A stretch of 64,000 nucleotides of DNA from Spirometra erinaceieuropaei. Taxonomy: Eukaryota > Platyhelminthes > Cestoda > Diphyllobothriidea > Diphyllobothriidae. Made by a program: the position numbers and the translations under genes. The first letter of the stretch is position 1. Each line of letters starts with the position of its first letter. The notes below the pieces were generated by a model. That model was not told the origin of the DNA and did not search any database. It was given only the letters and a program-made list of their open reading frames with translations. The DNA lies in assembly GCA_902702965.1 (NCBI GenBank), contig CACRXP010000012.1, positions 1,566,540 through 1,630,539 of the forward strand, given 5' to 3'. Positions 56,501-64,000 of this stretch are shown here, piece after piece.

Positions 56501-58822
56501 GCATCTTTTGGATTATTAACGGATCATTTTAGCGCTTACTTACCGACGAATATTCCTTGGCTATGACGGCGCTGGGAATCAGTCCCATCAGAGGCCCAAG
56601 GACGAGGGGAAGGAGCGCGGTCACGTAGAGGGGTATGAGACCGCTCACCCAGAAACCGCACACTAAGAGCAGAATATACGCTGCCTTCGACTCCTATATG
56701 GAAGTTACGAAGATAAAATAGGCAATACACAGAGTGCTGAGGTGATCTCTCAAAAGACAAACGTCAAACCGCAATTGCAGTGGCAAACTGCATAAATCCA
56801 ACTATAAGAGCACCTTTATTCGCCAGTCTTTCGGAAATGGAACACACAGGGTGAGATTTTTGTGTCGTAATTTACTAAGTCAATTTTGGCTCTTCATTCA
56901 TAAGGGCGGTTCCCAAGCTAGTTAAAACCTGAATTAAGAACTTTCGAAGGATGAATTGAGCGCTTTCCAGGGTAATTCGTGTTCAAGGCCAGAAAAGTCG
57001 GTCACTGTCCCGTTCCAGGTGAAAACCATCCGTCCAGTGGGAATATCAAATTGGTGCAAACTTGGCCGCAAAGGAGTTTCACGGCCAACAGACGTATGGC
57101 CTTCAAGACAAAAAGCCACACAAAATGTTCTACTTTTTGATTTTAAATACGCAAGTCAAAAAAGTTACACTGACGGCCGTGTGGAAGTGGAGCGGATTGA
57201 TCTGCCTGATCGTGGGATGGAATTCGGGGGATTCCGTTTCATCCGGCTGGCATGTGCTAGAACCGTCATGGACAGTAAACTAACTCAAAATATTGGCGCT
57301 CGCTGAATGTTGTTGTGGTATGGTTGGTCGGAACTTACTCTTTCAGTTTCCCCAAATTCGTTATCAACACTGCTCGATTAAAAGTTGCTCGCAACAGTAC
57401 GGCTATCTGTAAGTGCTTTAAAGCGGATATTCAGCGCAAAGACAGTTATTCCGGCTCCTTTCTGCAAGTAATATGGATGGATGAACGCAGGCTGTGCGGT
57501 TCTGATAGTGGTCGAGAGTGTATCCCTGGTAGAGCGTTTAATTTAATCGTGACTCACAGCACGTTTGAGTTTAAGCCCCATGTCTTCGATCTATGCATGG
57601 AGTCTTGCTGTGTAGTGAAGAGGAAAATGCCCACATTGATGTTTCTATAAACCTTTCTTTGTCCGGATTGCTTTTTAAAACTGTATGTCCTCGAAAAACC
57701 ACGTTTATAAAGCCTAATCAGTAAAGAATGAAGCATGTACATAGCAAAATACAGACTTTGAAAATGAACCGTCAGGAACTTCTTCAGTCGGAACGCTGCT
57801 TAGTAGTCGGATATCTAAATAATCTCGAAAAAGCAATTATTATCAAACTGCACAGAAATGTTTCAACTACCATCATAAATGGGTTTATATTCCTTGTTAT
57901 TTACGATTTAGTATGAGGTCGTTGCCCTAAGGAAGGGTTATATGAAGTTCGCACATAAGATACCTTCCGATTGATTAACGTCTATAGCTGGCTTACGGGT
58001 ATTTGAGACGTTTTTTAAACAAAACTATTCACCCATACACTAAATTTCCCCTTCAAAATATAAAGACTGCAGGATAATAGTTATTTATGAACAGTATTTT
58101 GGGCGCCTATGTCCGCTCTTTTTACTGAGATCCACGTCCTTATTCAGAGTTAGTTTAAGGTACCATTTGCACAAATGTTGGCAGTTGTCTGATGAATATA
58201 CCTGGTAACCTTGGATGTTCGTCGTATTTTGAAAAATACACAGCGGATAGTCACAACGTCGGACTGCTTAATAGCGACGTTGGAGTCACTGGGCTTCGGA
58301 AGATTTACTTGCAACAGAGTATGCGGAATTCCAATAGGCCTTTTAGAGCCATTTAACACCCCTGATCTGTTATATAGTCTCTAATCTCAGCATCTTTCCC
58401 CATGACTTTTGAAAAGTTGGTTGTTTTTCTGCTAGGTTATTGTCAAGAACTTTATTAGTAACGTCGTGTGATTAACTATAAATCAATTTCTGAATAAATA
58501 TCAGTAATTATTCTGCCTGCACAATCTGCCACAACTGCAAATTCATGAGAAAAAGCCTAGGAACCAAGCCTAGGCGAGTAAACAGTATTTCGTAATAAGC
58601 CGACAAACGGGTTTACTTAAATTTGCATGTTTGGCAGGGCCATACTGAGACATGTCTAGTGAATTGGGAAAGTTGAAAAATGTAAACTATTTGTCATGAA
58701 CTCACCGTTCCAGGATGTAAGATGAGGATTGGCGACAGGATAATGGGATAAATCATTATAAGTATATAGCGCAGATAGATGTGAAGGATGGTGAGCCACC
58801 GAGGAATCTCAACATGAGCCAT
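44424..58822 (-). CDS. SLC13: Gene C: complete 14-exon SLC13-type Na+-coupled anion transporter
   Basis: Fourteen exons join in phase from ATG (58822) to TAA (44424): 1785 bp, 594 residues, close to the usual 570-600 of animal SLC13 proteins. SLC13 carriers are multi-pass plasma-membrane proteins that import di/tricarboxylates or sulfate with sodium. Seen in order: N-terminal helix (residues about 10-35), helices in 43-78 and 92-107, SNT motif at 145-147, GGIATLIGSPPN at 209-220, hydrophilic loop 270-340, REPGVPGW after the next helix, MGGGFAL near 449-455, second motif SNS at 497-499, family-signature-like segment at 531-547 ending PPNAIV, and a C-terminus ending PSWA. All introns are GT-AG except intron 10 (GC-AG). 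Introns carry Penelope and CR1 insertions. The substrate cannot be told from sequence. Family assignment is firm; individual splice borders are read by eye. Confidence 0.93.
44608..44630. repeat. (TA)n microsatellite
   Basis: A short TA run in gene C intron 13. Confidence 0.9.
44865..47390 (+). mobile_element. CR1-type LINE, 5'-truncated, in gene C intron 13
   Basis: Plus strand. The end of the endonuclease domain (RRNVWRGDF-like: SSRNVWRGDFQAM) is followed by the reverse transcriptase: LDPAKSPGPDVIPG, IYFDFSKAFDCVPH, SGVPQRSVLGPLLF and the catalytic ALFADDLKLW, then the C-terminal part RPHLGYAVQAWRPGL and WNSLPEYVVNS. In-frame stops occur at 45756 (TAA in place of a tyrosine codon), near 45824, 45876 and 46082, and frameshifts near 44995 and 46530. 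The 3' end has ACTGA repeats (47355-47380), a typical CR1-style tail. Opposite to gene C. Confidence 0.88.
47500..47637 (-). CDS. Gene C exon 13 with SLC13 signature (residues 513-558)
   Basis: A 138-bp phase 0/0 exon encoding INVHPFLLGLPLTV, then SLAFIMPAATPPNAIV, close to the family signature around S-x2-F-x2-P-x5-N-x-I-V, and KLLDM at the end. Acceptor TTTTAG, donor GTACGC. The following intron contains an antisense CR1 element. Confidence 0.93.
47939..48100 (-). CDS. Gene C exon 12 with second motif SNS (residues 459-512)
   Basis: A 162-bp phase 0/0 exon. It encodes GGLSKVISGTLEF, a hydrophobic stretch, then ALTEVVSNSATVTILVPIIF. SNS (497-499) sits at the second Ser-Asn-x cation/substrate motif. 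Acceptor CTAG, donor GTAAGT. Confidence 0.93.
49184..49305 (-). CDS. Gene C exon 11 (residues 418-458)
   Basis: A 122-bp exon encoding ILPWNEAKSHTSWGVLILMG followed by GGFALSKIVS. This matches the SLC13 tryptophan-plus-LLLGGGFAL region. Acceptor TACAG, donor GTAAGT, ends in phase 0. Confidence 0.94.
49713..49797 (-). tRNA. tRNA-like sequence (pseudogene or SINE head)
   Basis: The minus strand has box A TAGCTCAGGTGGCTAGAGC and box B GTGGGTTCGACTCCCAC with a perfect 5-bp T stem. No good anticodon stem forms in between, and the acceptor pairing is imperfect. So pol III promoter boxes are intact but a functional tRNA is doubtful. In gene C intron 11 (between exons 11 and 10). Confidence 0.4.
50755..51163. 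repeat. Tandem duplication, two units of about 206 bp
   Basis: Units share GCGTTCTCATTATGCTTCT-like, GCTGTATTACCTGTA and TTTGCACCGGTAAAGATGAC-like stretches with an offset of 206 bp. Non-coding; gene C intron 10. Confidence 0.75.
51808..51908 (-). CDS. Gene C exon 10 with GC donor (residues 384-418)
   Basis: A 101-bp exon encoding YVDDTQPTILFAILAFIVPA, a helix ending near SNPFRLRAD. The 5' splice site reads CAG|GCAAGT, a non-canonical GC donor with an otherwise perfect consensus. Phase, and the identical length of gene A exon 9, require this border. Confidence 0.87.
52018..52260 (+). pseudogene. CR1-type LINE 3'-end fragment
   Basis: A frame reads RKFSFSQRVVRPWNSVPSEI then DVFKRQLDRLIF. This matches the last residues of the CR1 copy at 46.9-47.05 kb (QWNSLPEYVV, VFKRQLD). 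In gene C intron 9. Confidence 0.7.
53289..53417 (-). CDS. Gene C exon 9 (residues 341-384)
   Basis: A 129-bp exon encoding a helix with LFLLLIGLWITREPGVPGW. The RxPGxPGW run is a recognisable SLC13 landmark. Acceptor CTAG, donor GTACGC. Same length as the gene A counterpart. Confidence 0.93.
53586..53801 (-). CDS. Gene C exon 8, hydrophilic loop (residues 269-341)
   Basis: A 216-bp exon, the largest, encoding a charged lysine/glutamate-rich loop. It starts AFFKCGRAKK and ends EEERRVLGPM, the last part matching the conserved LGP that precedes the next helix in SLC13 proteins. Acceptor TTAAG, donor GTAAGT. The loop is the least conserved part between the two paralogs. Confidence 0.9.
53896..54015 (-). 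CDS. Gene C exon 7 (residues 229-269)
   Basis: A 120-bp exon encoding NFGSWMAYGFPMSLLCL and a hydrophobic helix ending LFLGP, the SLC13 segment before the large cytoplasmic loop. Acceptor TTTCAG, donor GTAAGT. Gene A exon 6 has the same length and shares the NFGSWMA core. Confidence 0.93.
54189..54329 (-). CDS. Gene C exon 6 (residues 182-229)
   Basis: A 141-bp exon encoding a basic stretch (GRKRLRRF), then a helix with CYAASCGGIATLIGSPPN, which matches the conserved SLC13 CGG-ATLTG-x-PN region. Acceptor TTTTAG, donor GTAAGA, phase 2 end. Confidence 0.93.
54410..54446 (-). CDS. Gene C micro-exon 5 (residues 170-182)
   Basis: A 37-bp exon (2+33+2 nt) encoding SPEGTDPNEAT, a hydrophilic linker. 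Acceptor CTACAG, donor GTATGC. It is needed to keep phase between exons 4 and 6. In gene A the corresponding residues belong to one 175-bp exon. Confidence 0.8.
54554..54678 (-). CDS. Gene C exon 4 with first Na+-motif SNT (residues 128-170)
   Basis: A 125-bp exon encoding MLPTWFLSMWMSNTATT followed by a helix ending VEALLTKLDD. SNT (residues 145-147) matches the first Ser-Asn-Thr motif, which in characterised SLC13 and bacterial homologues lines the sodium and substrate sites. The proline common after MMV in vertebrate members is alanine here. Acceptor CTAG, donor GTAAGT. Confidence 0.94.
55440..55565 (+). repeat. Penelope terminal repeat, plus copy
   Basis: Carries TGCTGCAGCCCCTTGTGCAT, the hammerhead core and GCGAATAAAGCTCTTATTAC. 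In gene C intron 3, followed by an inverted copy (55620-55790) and a direct copy (55920-56075). Confidence 0.7.
55483..55524 (+). ncRNA. Minimal hammerhead ribozyme motif, second copy
   Basis: In order: GTCC, CTGATGA, stem II GGGTTC/GAATCC (6 bp with one G-U) around GAGTAG, GAAAC, GTC, AGGC. All core residues are present; stem I has three pairs and one mismatch at the innermost position, so it is weaker than the 40.76-kb copy. Confidence 0.65.
55615..55790 (-). repeat. Penelope terminal repeat, minus copy, decayed
   Basis: The minus strand reads TTGATAATGGATTCGAGCAG then GAAATTTCAGG in place of GAAACGTCAGG. Core lost. Confidence 0.55.
55920..56075 (+). repeat. Penelope terminal repeat, plus copy, decayed
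   Basis: Contains CCTATAAATACTGCAGCTCC and CAGATGATGGTTTTGAGCAG; the GAAAC and GTC positions are mutated. Confidence 0.5.
56278..56393 (-). CDS. Gene C exon 3 (residues 90-127 plus 2 nt)
   Basis: A 116-bp exon encoding LFLGGMLLAIAAEN and then NLHRRIAVAFV, the classic SLC13 segment after the first transmembrane block. Acceptor ACAG, donor GTAAGC, ends in phase 2. Same length as gene A exon 3. Confidence 0.93.
56544..56693 (-). CDS. Gene C exon 2 (residues 40-89)
   Basis: A 150-bp phase 0/0 exon encoding ESKAAYILLL, then a helix with GLIPLYVTALLPL, the conserved SLC13 segment between the first helices. Acceptor TATAG, donor GTAAGT. Gene A exon 2 is the direct counterpart, one codon longer. 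Confidence 0.92.
56694..58705. other. Gene C intron 1, nothing recognised
   Basis: 2.0 kb. Short ORFs on both strands (up to 116 codons) show no domain I know. Confidence 0.45.
58706..58822 (-). CDS. Gene C exon 1 (start, residues 1-39)
   Basis: Starts MAHVEIPRWL and continues as a hydrophobic first helix, as at the N-terminus of SLC13 proteins. The donor is GTGAGT and the exon ends in phase 0. Only 8 nt separate the ATG from an upstream 3' splice acceptor (AG at 58832-58831). This is the only in-frame ATG that joins this helix to exon 2. Confidence 0.88.
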
Positions 58823-58833
58823 TTTCTAAACTG
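58823..58833 (-). promoter_or_regulatory. 3' splice acceptor just upstream of the gene C start codon
   Basis: The minus strand reads TTGGTTTTATTTCAG, then 8 nt, then the ATG. This strong acceptor means either a 5' UTR intron or a spliced-leader trans-splicing site; both are common in flatworms. A weaker AG (24342-24341) lies 14 nt before the gene A ATG. Confidence 0.5.
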
Positions 58834-61383
58834 AAATAAAACCAAAATTTAGTCCTCCTGCGTCTGCTCATGAAAAAGGGTGAAGCAACCCTATTCGCTT
58901 CGTCTTTAATTATTTTTATAATGATATTTTTTATTTTAGACTTCTCTGGGAATTGGAGCGCCATTTAAACCATTTGCGGAGTGAGCAATAATACGGAAAA
59001 CATTTTAATACATTGCGAAAATAAGGCTTGACGGAACCTACTGTATTTCAAATACGTGTTAGGTTACTATGGCTTTGATAGTGGCAACAGAATCTTAATT
59101 TCGTGTTTTTGTAGTTATAATAACACCAAAATCAGTAGCTGGTAGTACGGCACTGGTGTTCGGAGAAGATAAGTAATGGTAGTAACAGCAATGATATAAA
59201 TGGGAGTAAGCTCTATCTTAGTATTATTAGTACAGTTAGGTGACACAACAAGTGACGAACAGTTTGGTCCTTTCTTTGAATTCTCGATTATTGGCCAGCA
59301 GAGGAGTTTCGTTTGAGTGGGACTGCATAGGGATCTGTAGAACAGGAGTTCCCCAGTAAATCGTCAAAAATCCAAAACTACCTGAATATGAATGGATGGT
59401 GAACCTTCTAATTAGGAAAATAACGTAACTTCACTTTGCATTTTTATCTACCTTTCGCTCGAATTTAGATATTCTTTAAGCGCCACGGTTTGGTGGAATA
59501 AAAAAACTTTAATGAATCATAGGCATCCTAGAAGTCTCAGACGCATAAGTAAACTTTTAACTTCTAAATCGTAAACACTGCTAATTAAAAAGAGTCAGCA
59601 GTTATTGGATCAGCTTAAGTCACGTTATGTAGAAGCCTAGTAAAAACTCGAAGTCCGTAATATTAACAAAAATGCACAGCAGAATTAGTATCATGTAGGA
59701 AGACGCAAATCTCAGTCAAATCATAAGGCGAGAAGTAGTAGCATACTTCAACGACTTAACTTCCAGAAGTTTAGTAAACAATTCCAGAAACAATTGGTGA
59801 CATTGTTTCATTATTTATAAGGAGATTAGGTGCAAGTACGCATAAATTAAATCCATGGTGGTTCGTCAGATATAAAGCCACGTAATGCTCACTGCTTTAT
59901 TACGTTGGGACTAGTAATTATGAAAATCTGCGGACTTTCGTTTATTAAGTACAGTAGCCAAACTCTCAACTGTGTGATCTTCCAGAGAAACCTTCACGTA
60001 TATTTATACATTGACAGGAGGAAACAAATAAGAGGGCTACGATTACAACGTCCACTTAGAATCATTGTCATTCAACGACTCATAGCTACTTTACATGATC
60101 TGTGTGCTTCCTAAATCCTATAACAAGCAGCTCAATCGTACCCTTCTGAATTCAACACGTGACGTTCCCTTTTTTAATTGGACAATGCTCACTGAGATGC
60201 TAGAGGCCGGCTCTGACAGAACGCAATTCACATCCAACCAATCCCAAACTGTATAAAAGAAGACGACCTATATATATATATATATATTGGACTCGTTTTG
60301 ATTGTACCACTGATAAACATAGGTGACTATTCGACTGAGTGTTTTTCGTCATTCAAAAGCTGACGATCTTGTAAAGACGGCTCTATCCAAGTGACGAAAA
60401 CGGAAAAAATGCGTACTGGCACCGGTAGGCGCTTAGTGTTTTAGACTTCTTTGTGCAACCCCCAGGAAGAGGGAACAGCTTTTAATGTGCATTAGAATGT
60501 GAACAGATGTATCCTGGCGTGATAGAAAATAACGTTTATATCTCGAGAAATTGTTCTCAGGCGTGGAAGAACTTATGAAACGTGCTGATGTGGAGAGGTA
60601 ATTGACTGTCGACCGTGAGTCGCCAGTGTAAGAAGTGGTTGAGTGTTAACTGGAGGGATAAGAACTATCAAGGCAAAACCTGGTTTTCGGCACCAAACTG
60701 TTTTGTGCAGAAGTCGGGCTACTGTATGCAAGATGTTCCCAGGTTTCAGCAGTACGCCAGCTGTTTGCGCATGACAAAGCATTCGGGGTGCTAGTTTTAA
60801 GCACGAGGAACTCGCGTCATATAGCAGGCGCAAAGCATGCAGTAACCAGAGGAGGAGAGAGAAAGTTCCGTTCGGCTTCCAAGATCATTTAGGCATGAAG
60901 TCGGCCGACCTGATTACAGATTTCACAGGCAAATCGCAAGTCAGTTGCAAAGACATTTCGAGATTGCTTGCTCAATGTGAATATTTTGATACTTTAGAAT
61001 CCAGTACTGACCTCCAAACCAATAAATATGATTAATGTTGCAAATGTTAGTTCGTCCAGTAGAGCTACGTAGTCTCAGCTTGATTGCATTCGAAGAAGGA
61101 TAAGCTTGAAGGCGTTACGACACTACAACTGCAGTATACGTATTACAACTGTAGAACAGTAAATATAGTCCAGCTCAAGCCCATCGACAATATACGGAAG
61201 GCACGTCGACTGCGTAGTTGTCAGTGGTCTTTCACAATAGTGAACGGTTTACGCTAAAGGATAATTCTCATAATGACGCCTGAAGAGGATATCAACCTAT
61301 CATTCATAGCTTTAGCACCGCATTTCAACGGAATGTACTCCATATAGCAAATGCTCGTTGTGGCGTAATGAGAAACATTTTAC
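58834..61383. other. Upstream flank of gene C, no gene recognised
   Basis: AT-rich. A (TA)n run lies at 60268-60287. No clear promoter element could be assigned. Confidence 0.45.
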
Positions 61384-62030
61384 TCTAAAATTTTAAGTGG
61401 GAAAACCCGTGTTTTCGGTACTTCTTCGTCAGGCCAATACGGTCACGTGGAATAAACAAAAGTATACAAAATTAACAGTTCTCATAGGTGTCTCAAGGGC
61501 TAATAAGTCATTAAGACACATCTTCTCCACGCCGCCCGCATGAAGAGGCCTGCAGGTTTTGGTCCTCAGAGCTAGGGGAGCGGGTATGAGAGTCTTTGAG
61601 TGATGTTGAAAAGGCCTACGCCAATGGATGCTATCAACGGTCGAGGCAGTGGCTATAAGGCTAGCGAATGCAGTGTTATGCTATCAGAAAACGCTGACAC
61701 AAGCACTCTCTCTCTACCGTGGCCAACACCAACCTCAGGCGATGACAACATGCCGCCCCAAATCCCTAATTACAGCGATGGGTACTCCGTGTACTAAATC
61801 CAAGGACATCACTAAAAGACTCTCTTACCCCCTAACCTCGCTCTGAGGATCAAAATTCGCCGAACTTTTCAGGCGGGCGGCGTGGAGAAGATGAGTGTTA
61901 ATAGCCTTTGAGACACCTATAAGCACTGCTAATTTTGTATATTTTCATTCATCCGCGTAACTGTATTCGCCTGACGATGAATTACCGAAAACATGTGTTT
62001 GCCAACTTGTCTTTTCATGTGTAATATGGA
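61384..62030. mobile_element. Foldback element with arms related to the 24.7-kb palindrome
   Basis: Outer arms: GGGAAAACCCGTGTTTTCGG and CTTCGTCAGGCCAATACGGT on the left, CCTGACGATGAATTACCG and AAAACATGTGTTTGCC on the right. Inner arms also mirror (ATAGGTGTCTCAAGG / TTTGAGACACCTAT; CTCCACGCCGCCCGC / GCGGGCGGCGTGGAG-like). No coding capacity. Confidence 0.75.
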
Positions 62031-63000
62031 AATATTTTGGAAAATTTCAATTTGACAGAAATTTAGACATGTAGCCAGTTGATTTGCCCACGAATACCAT
62101 CTGTGTTCGGCACCCCCCGCTTAAACTTTGGATTCCTCCGTAAAATTTGAGATTGCCTGCGGTAGGCTGGGCATTCGTGGGCGTCTCATACTGAGACGTT
62201 GTCCCAGTATAATTGCGTTTGCAAAAACTTGCCTTCTCAATGCATAAGGCCATCAGAACAGTGTAATCAAAATTGACAGGTCCATTGAAACCTGCCGCAG
62301 CGAAATCGCTGTAGTTTTGAACCGACTATCGTGACTAACTGCGCTTTAAAAGAGTCGCATTTGAAAGGAAATTTTCAGAGTAGCTGTAAGTTTTTCTGCA
62401 ACTGTGCTGGACGGAGACAAGTGCCGTGAAATGTAAGCATCGGTTATCTAACGTATTCTTCCAGCACATTGGCAGTTTGGTTATGTCATCCGCCAGTTCA
62501 CGCAGGAGGACAGTGAAGGAGGTATGTAGTTTCTCCTTCCACTACAATTCGCATGTGATTGGTTGACTCGTAGGTAATAACCAACGAGTTGTCAGTTAGC
62601 AACAACGGGTAATCTTCATAGCAGTTCCTGGAGAGGATAATAAATTTTCATTCACAGAGGTAACTCCTCCCCGGTGGACGCATTGTTTAGTTTCGGCTTT
62701 TAAAAAGAGAATCGGGACATGGCTTGAACATTATGGAGCCAAGAAAACCTTATTGGTAAATTTACTCTGAGCAAATGACTTATTGATACATCCAAATAGG
62801 AAAATCTTTGCTAAAAGTCAATTTGAGCCAATTTGCGACATTCAAAATTAAAATGTATAATACACAAATAAATTTACCTTCTCAGCTACGTCCTATGAAT
62901 TCGTTTGGTAAGTAGTTCCAGTTTTTGGAAATATCCGACTGATGGGGTCCAGTTTAAAAATGTTCACCTTTATTTCCGTGTGAGTCTGATAATTAATATC
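62031..63000. other. No gene or repeat recognised
   Basis: No similarity to the rest of the window noticed. Confidence 0.4.
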
Positions 63001-63002
63001 TA

Positions 63003-63078
63003 CGCAATGATTTACTAACAAAACAGGTATTAGCTTTTAGCTAATACCTGTGTTGTTAGTACGGTAAATCATTGCACA
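63003..63078. repeat. Long hairpin
   Basis: Left arm GCAATGATTTACTAACAAAA then CAGGTATTAGC; the right arm from GCTAATACCTG mirrors it with a few extra bases, around TTTTA. Confidence 0.75.
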
Positions 63079-63602
63079 GTTCTATACTACTGGCTGTCTG
63101 TTGGCGGTTTGTGAATATTAAGCGGTTATTCCGCAGTAGCTGATGAATTTCAGCTCAAATATTCATATCAAAATTTGGAGCGTGCCTGAAAAGGCCGTTT
63201 CGAAAGATTTACTCCAAGTTCACGCATTAATTTCCTTGAAAATTAAACAAGGCAAGTTGAAACTGGAGTTCATATACCAGAAAACACACGGGAGAAGCTG
63301 GGGGACCCACTGACGAGCCGAACCCCTCGCAGCTGCGTTAGGCAGCGGCATAAAATCGGCGAAACACGCGTGTCTGGACTTTTAGCTAATACCTGTGTTG
63401 TTAGTACGGTAAATCATTGCACAGATCTATGCTACTGGCTGCCTGTTGGTGGTTTGTGAATATTAAGCGGTTATTCCGCAGTAGCTGATGGATTTCAGCT
63501 CAAATATTCATATCAAAATTTGGAGCGTGCCTGAAAAGGCCCGTTTCGAAAGATTTACTCCAAGTTCGCGCATTAATTTCCTCGGGAATTAAACAAGGCA
63601 AA
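63034..63602. repeat. Direct duplication, two units offset by 345 bp
   Basis: 63034-63256 and 63379-63602 are nearly identical (CTTTTAGCTAATACCTGTGT to TTAAACAAGGCAA). The spacer contains CGGCGAAACACGCGTGTCTGG, also at 43.76 kb. Confidence 0.85.
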
Positions 63603-63666
63603 TTAATATCAACGTCCTCTTATGTACTTCTTGTGTCAGTGAAATAATGGGTCACGTTTACATATA

Positions 63667-63913
63667 TTTCAGGGACATTTAGATACAAAGTACATGCAAA
63701 TGTCCACGTAAAGCCACTGCAATCTGTGAACTAATTTTAAATGCAAATTCTCACTAGTTCGGCAAATGTAACCCTAGAAACTAATGTTTGTTTCAGGGAC
63801 ATTTATATACAAACTACATGCAAATGTCCATGTAAAAGCACTCAAATCTGAGAACTAATTTTAAATGCAAATTCTCACTAATTCGGCAAATGTAACCCTA
63901 GGAACTAATGCTT
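63667..63913. repeat. Tandem repeat, two 124-bp units
   Basis: Both units run from TTTCAGGGACATTTA to CTAATG with GGCAAATGTAACCCTA inside. Offset 124 bp. Confidence 0.85.
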
Positions 63914-64000
63914 GTGTCCTGAAACTGGAGGGGAAGTAAAGAATGATGTCAGAGAATAACGGAGCGTGTTTTTTGACACCTAAGGGCATCAAAATACATT

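Noticed and set aside
56934..57306. ORFs on both strands in gene C intron 1 (61 and 116 codons)
   Set aside because: No recognisable domain, overlapping on opposite strands, inside an intron.
60573..60833. 86-codon minus-strand ORF upstream of gene C
   Set aside because: No homology recognised and no exon-like borders tied to gene C.
63667..63913. CRISPR-like direct repeats
   Set aside because: Two contiguous 124-bp tandem units without spacers in a eukaryotic sequence.

Overview
This is animal nuclear DNA, not bacterial. There are no dense ORFs or operons. Coding sequence comes as short exons (37-216 bp) with AG/GT borders and consistent phases, in a sea of transposable elements. Penelope-like elements with minimal hammerhead ribozymes, CR1-type LINEs, Tc1/mariner elements, foldback MITEs, tRNA-derived SINEs and degenerate TTAGGG arrays together suggest an invertebrate with a repeat-rich genome. 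A parasitic flatworm is my best guess, from general resemblance only.

The host content is two tandem paralogs of an SLC13-type sodium-coupled anion (dicarboxylate/sulfate class) transporter, both on the minus strand. Gene C is complete here: 14 exons from the ATG at 58822 to the TAA at 44424, predicting 594 residues. Gene A begins at 24326 and runs off the left edge; 11 exons (507 residues) are visible and about two 3' exons are missing. Exon lengths and phases match nearly one to one. A has a single exon where C has exons 5 and 6. The paralogs differ in the two Ser-Asn-x motifs that in characterised family members contribute to sodium and substrate binding: C has SNT and SNS, A has NNT and TNA.

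Layout, left to right. 1-24326: gene A, whose introns hold a Penelope fragment, MITEs of three families, SINEs, a mariner remnant broken by a nested foldback insertion, a Tc1 element, a TIR element at 12.2-13.1 kb, a CR1 fragment and a larger decayed Penelope copy at 21.2-22.3 kb. 24327-44423: 20 kb between the genes, with a 126-bp palindrome, MITEs, a 1.9-kb Tc1 element, Penelope pieces with hammerhead-like terminal repeats, a foldback element carrying a CCCTAA-like array, and tandem Penelope 3' ends at 41.8-43.8 kb. 44424-58822: gene C, with an antisense 5'-truncated CR1 element in its last intron and three Penelope terminal repeats in intron 3. 58823-64000: upstream flank with a foldback element, a hairpin and tandem duplications.

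No autonomous element looks intact; every transposase or reverse transcriptase frame has stops or frameshifts. The most notable items are the hammerhead motifs in the Penelope repeats, the diverged binding motifs of transporter A, and the nested or foldback elements carrying telomere-like repeats.
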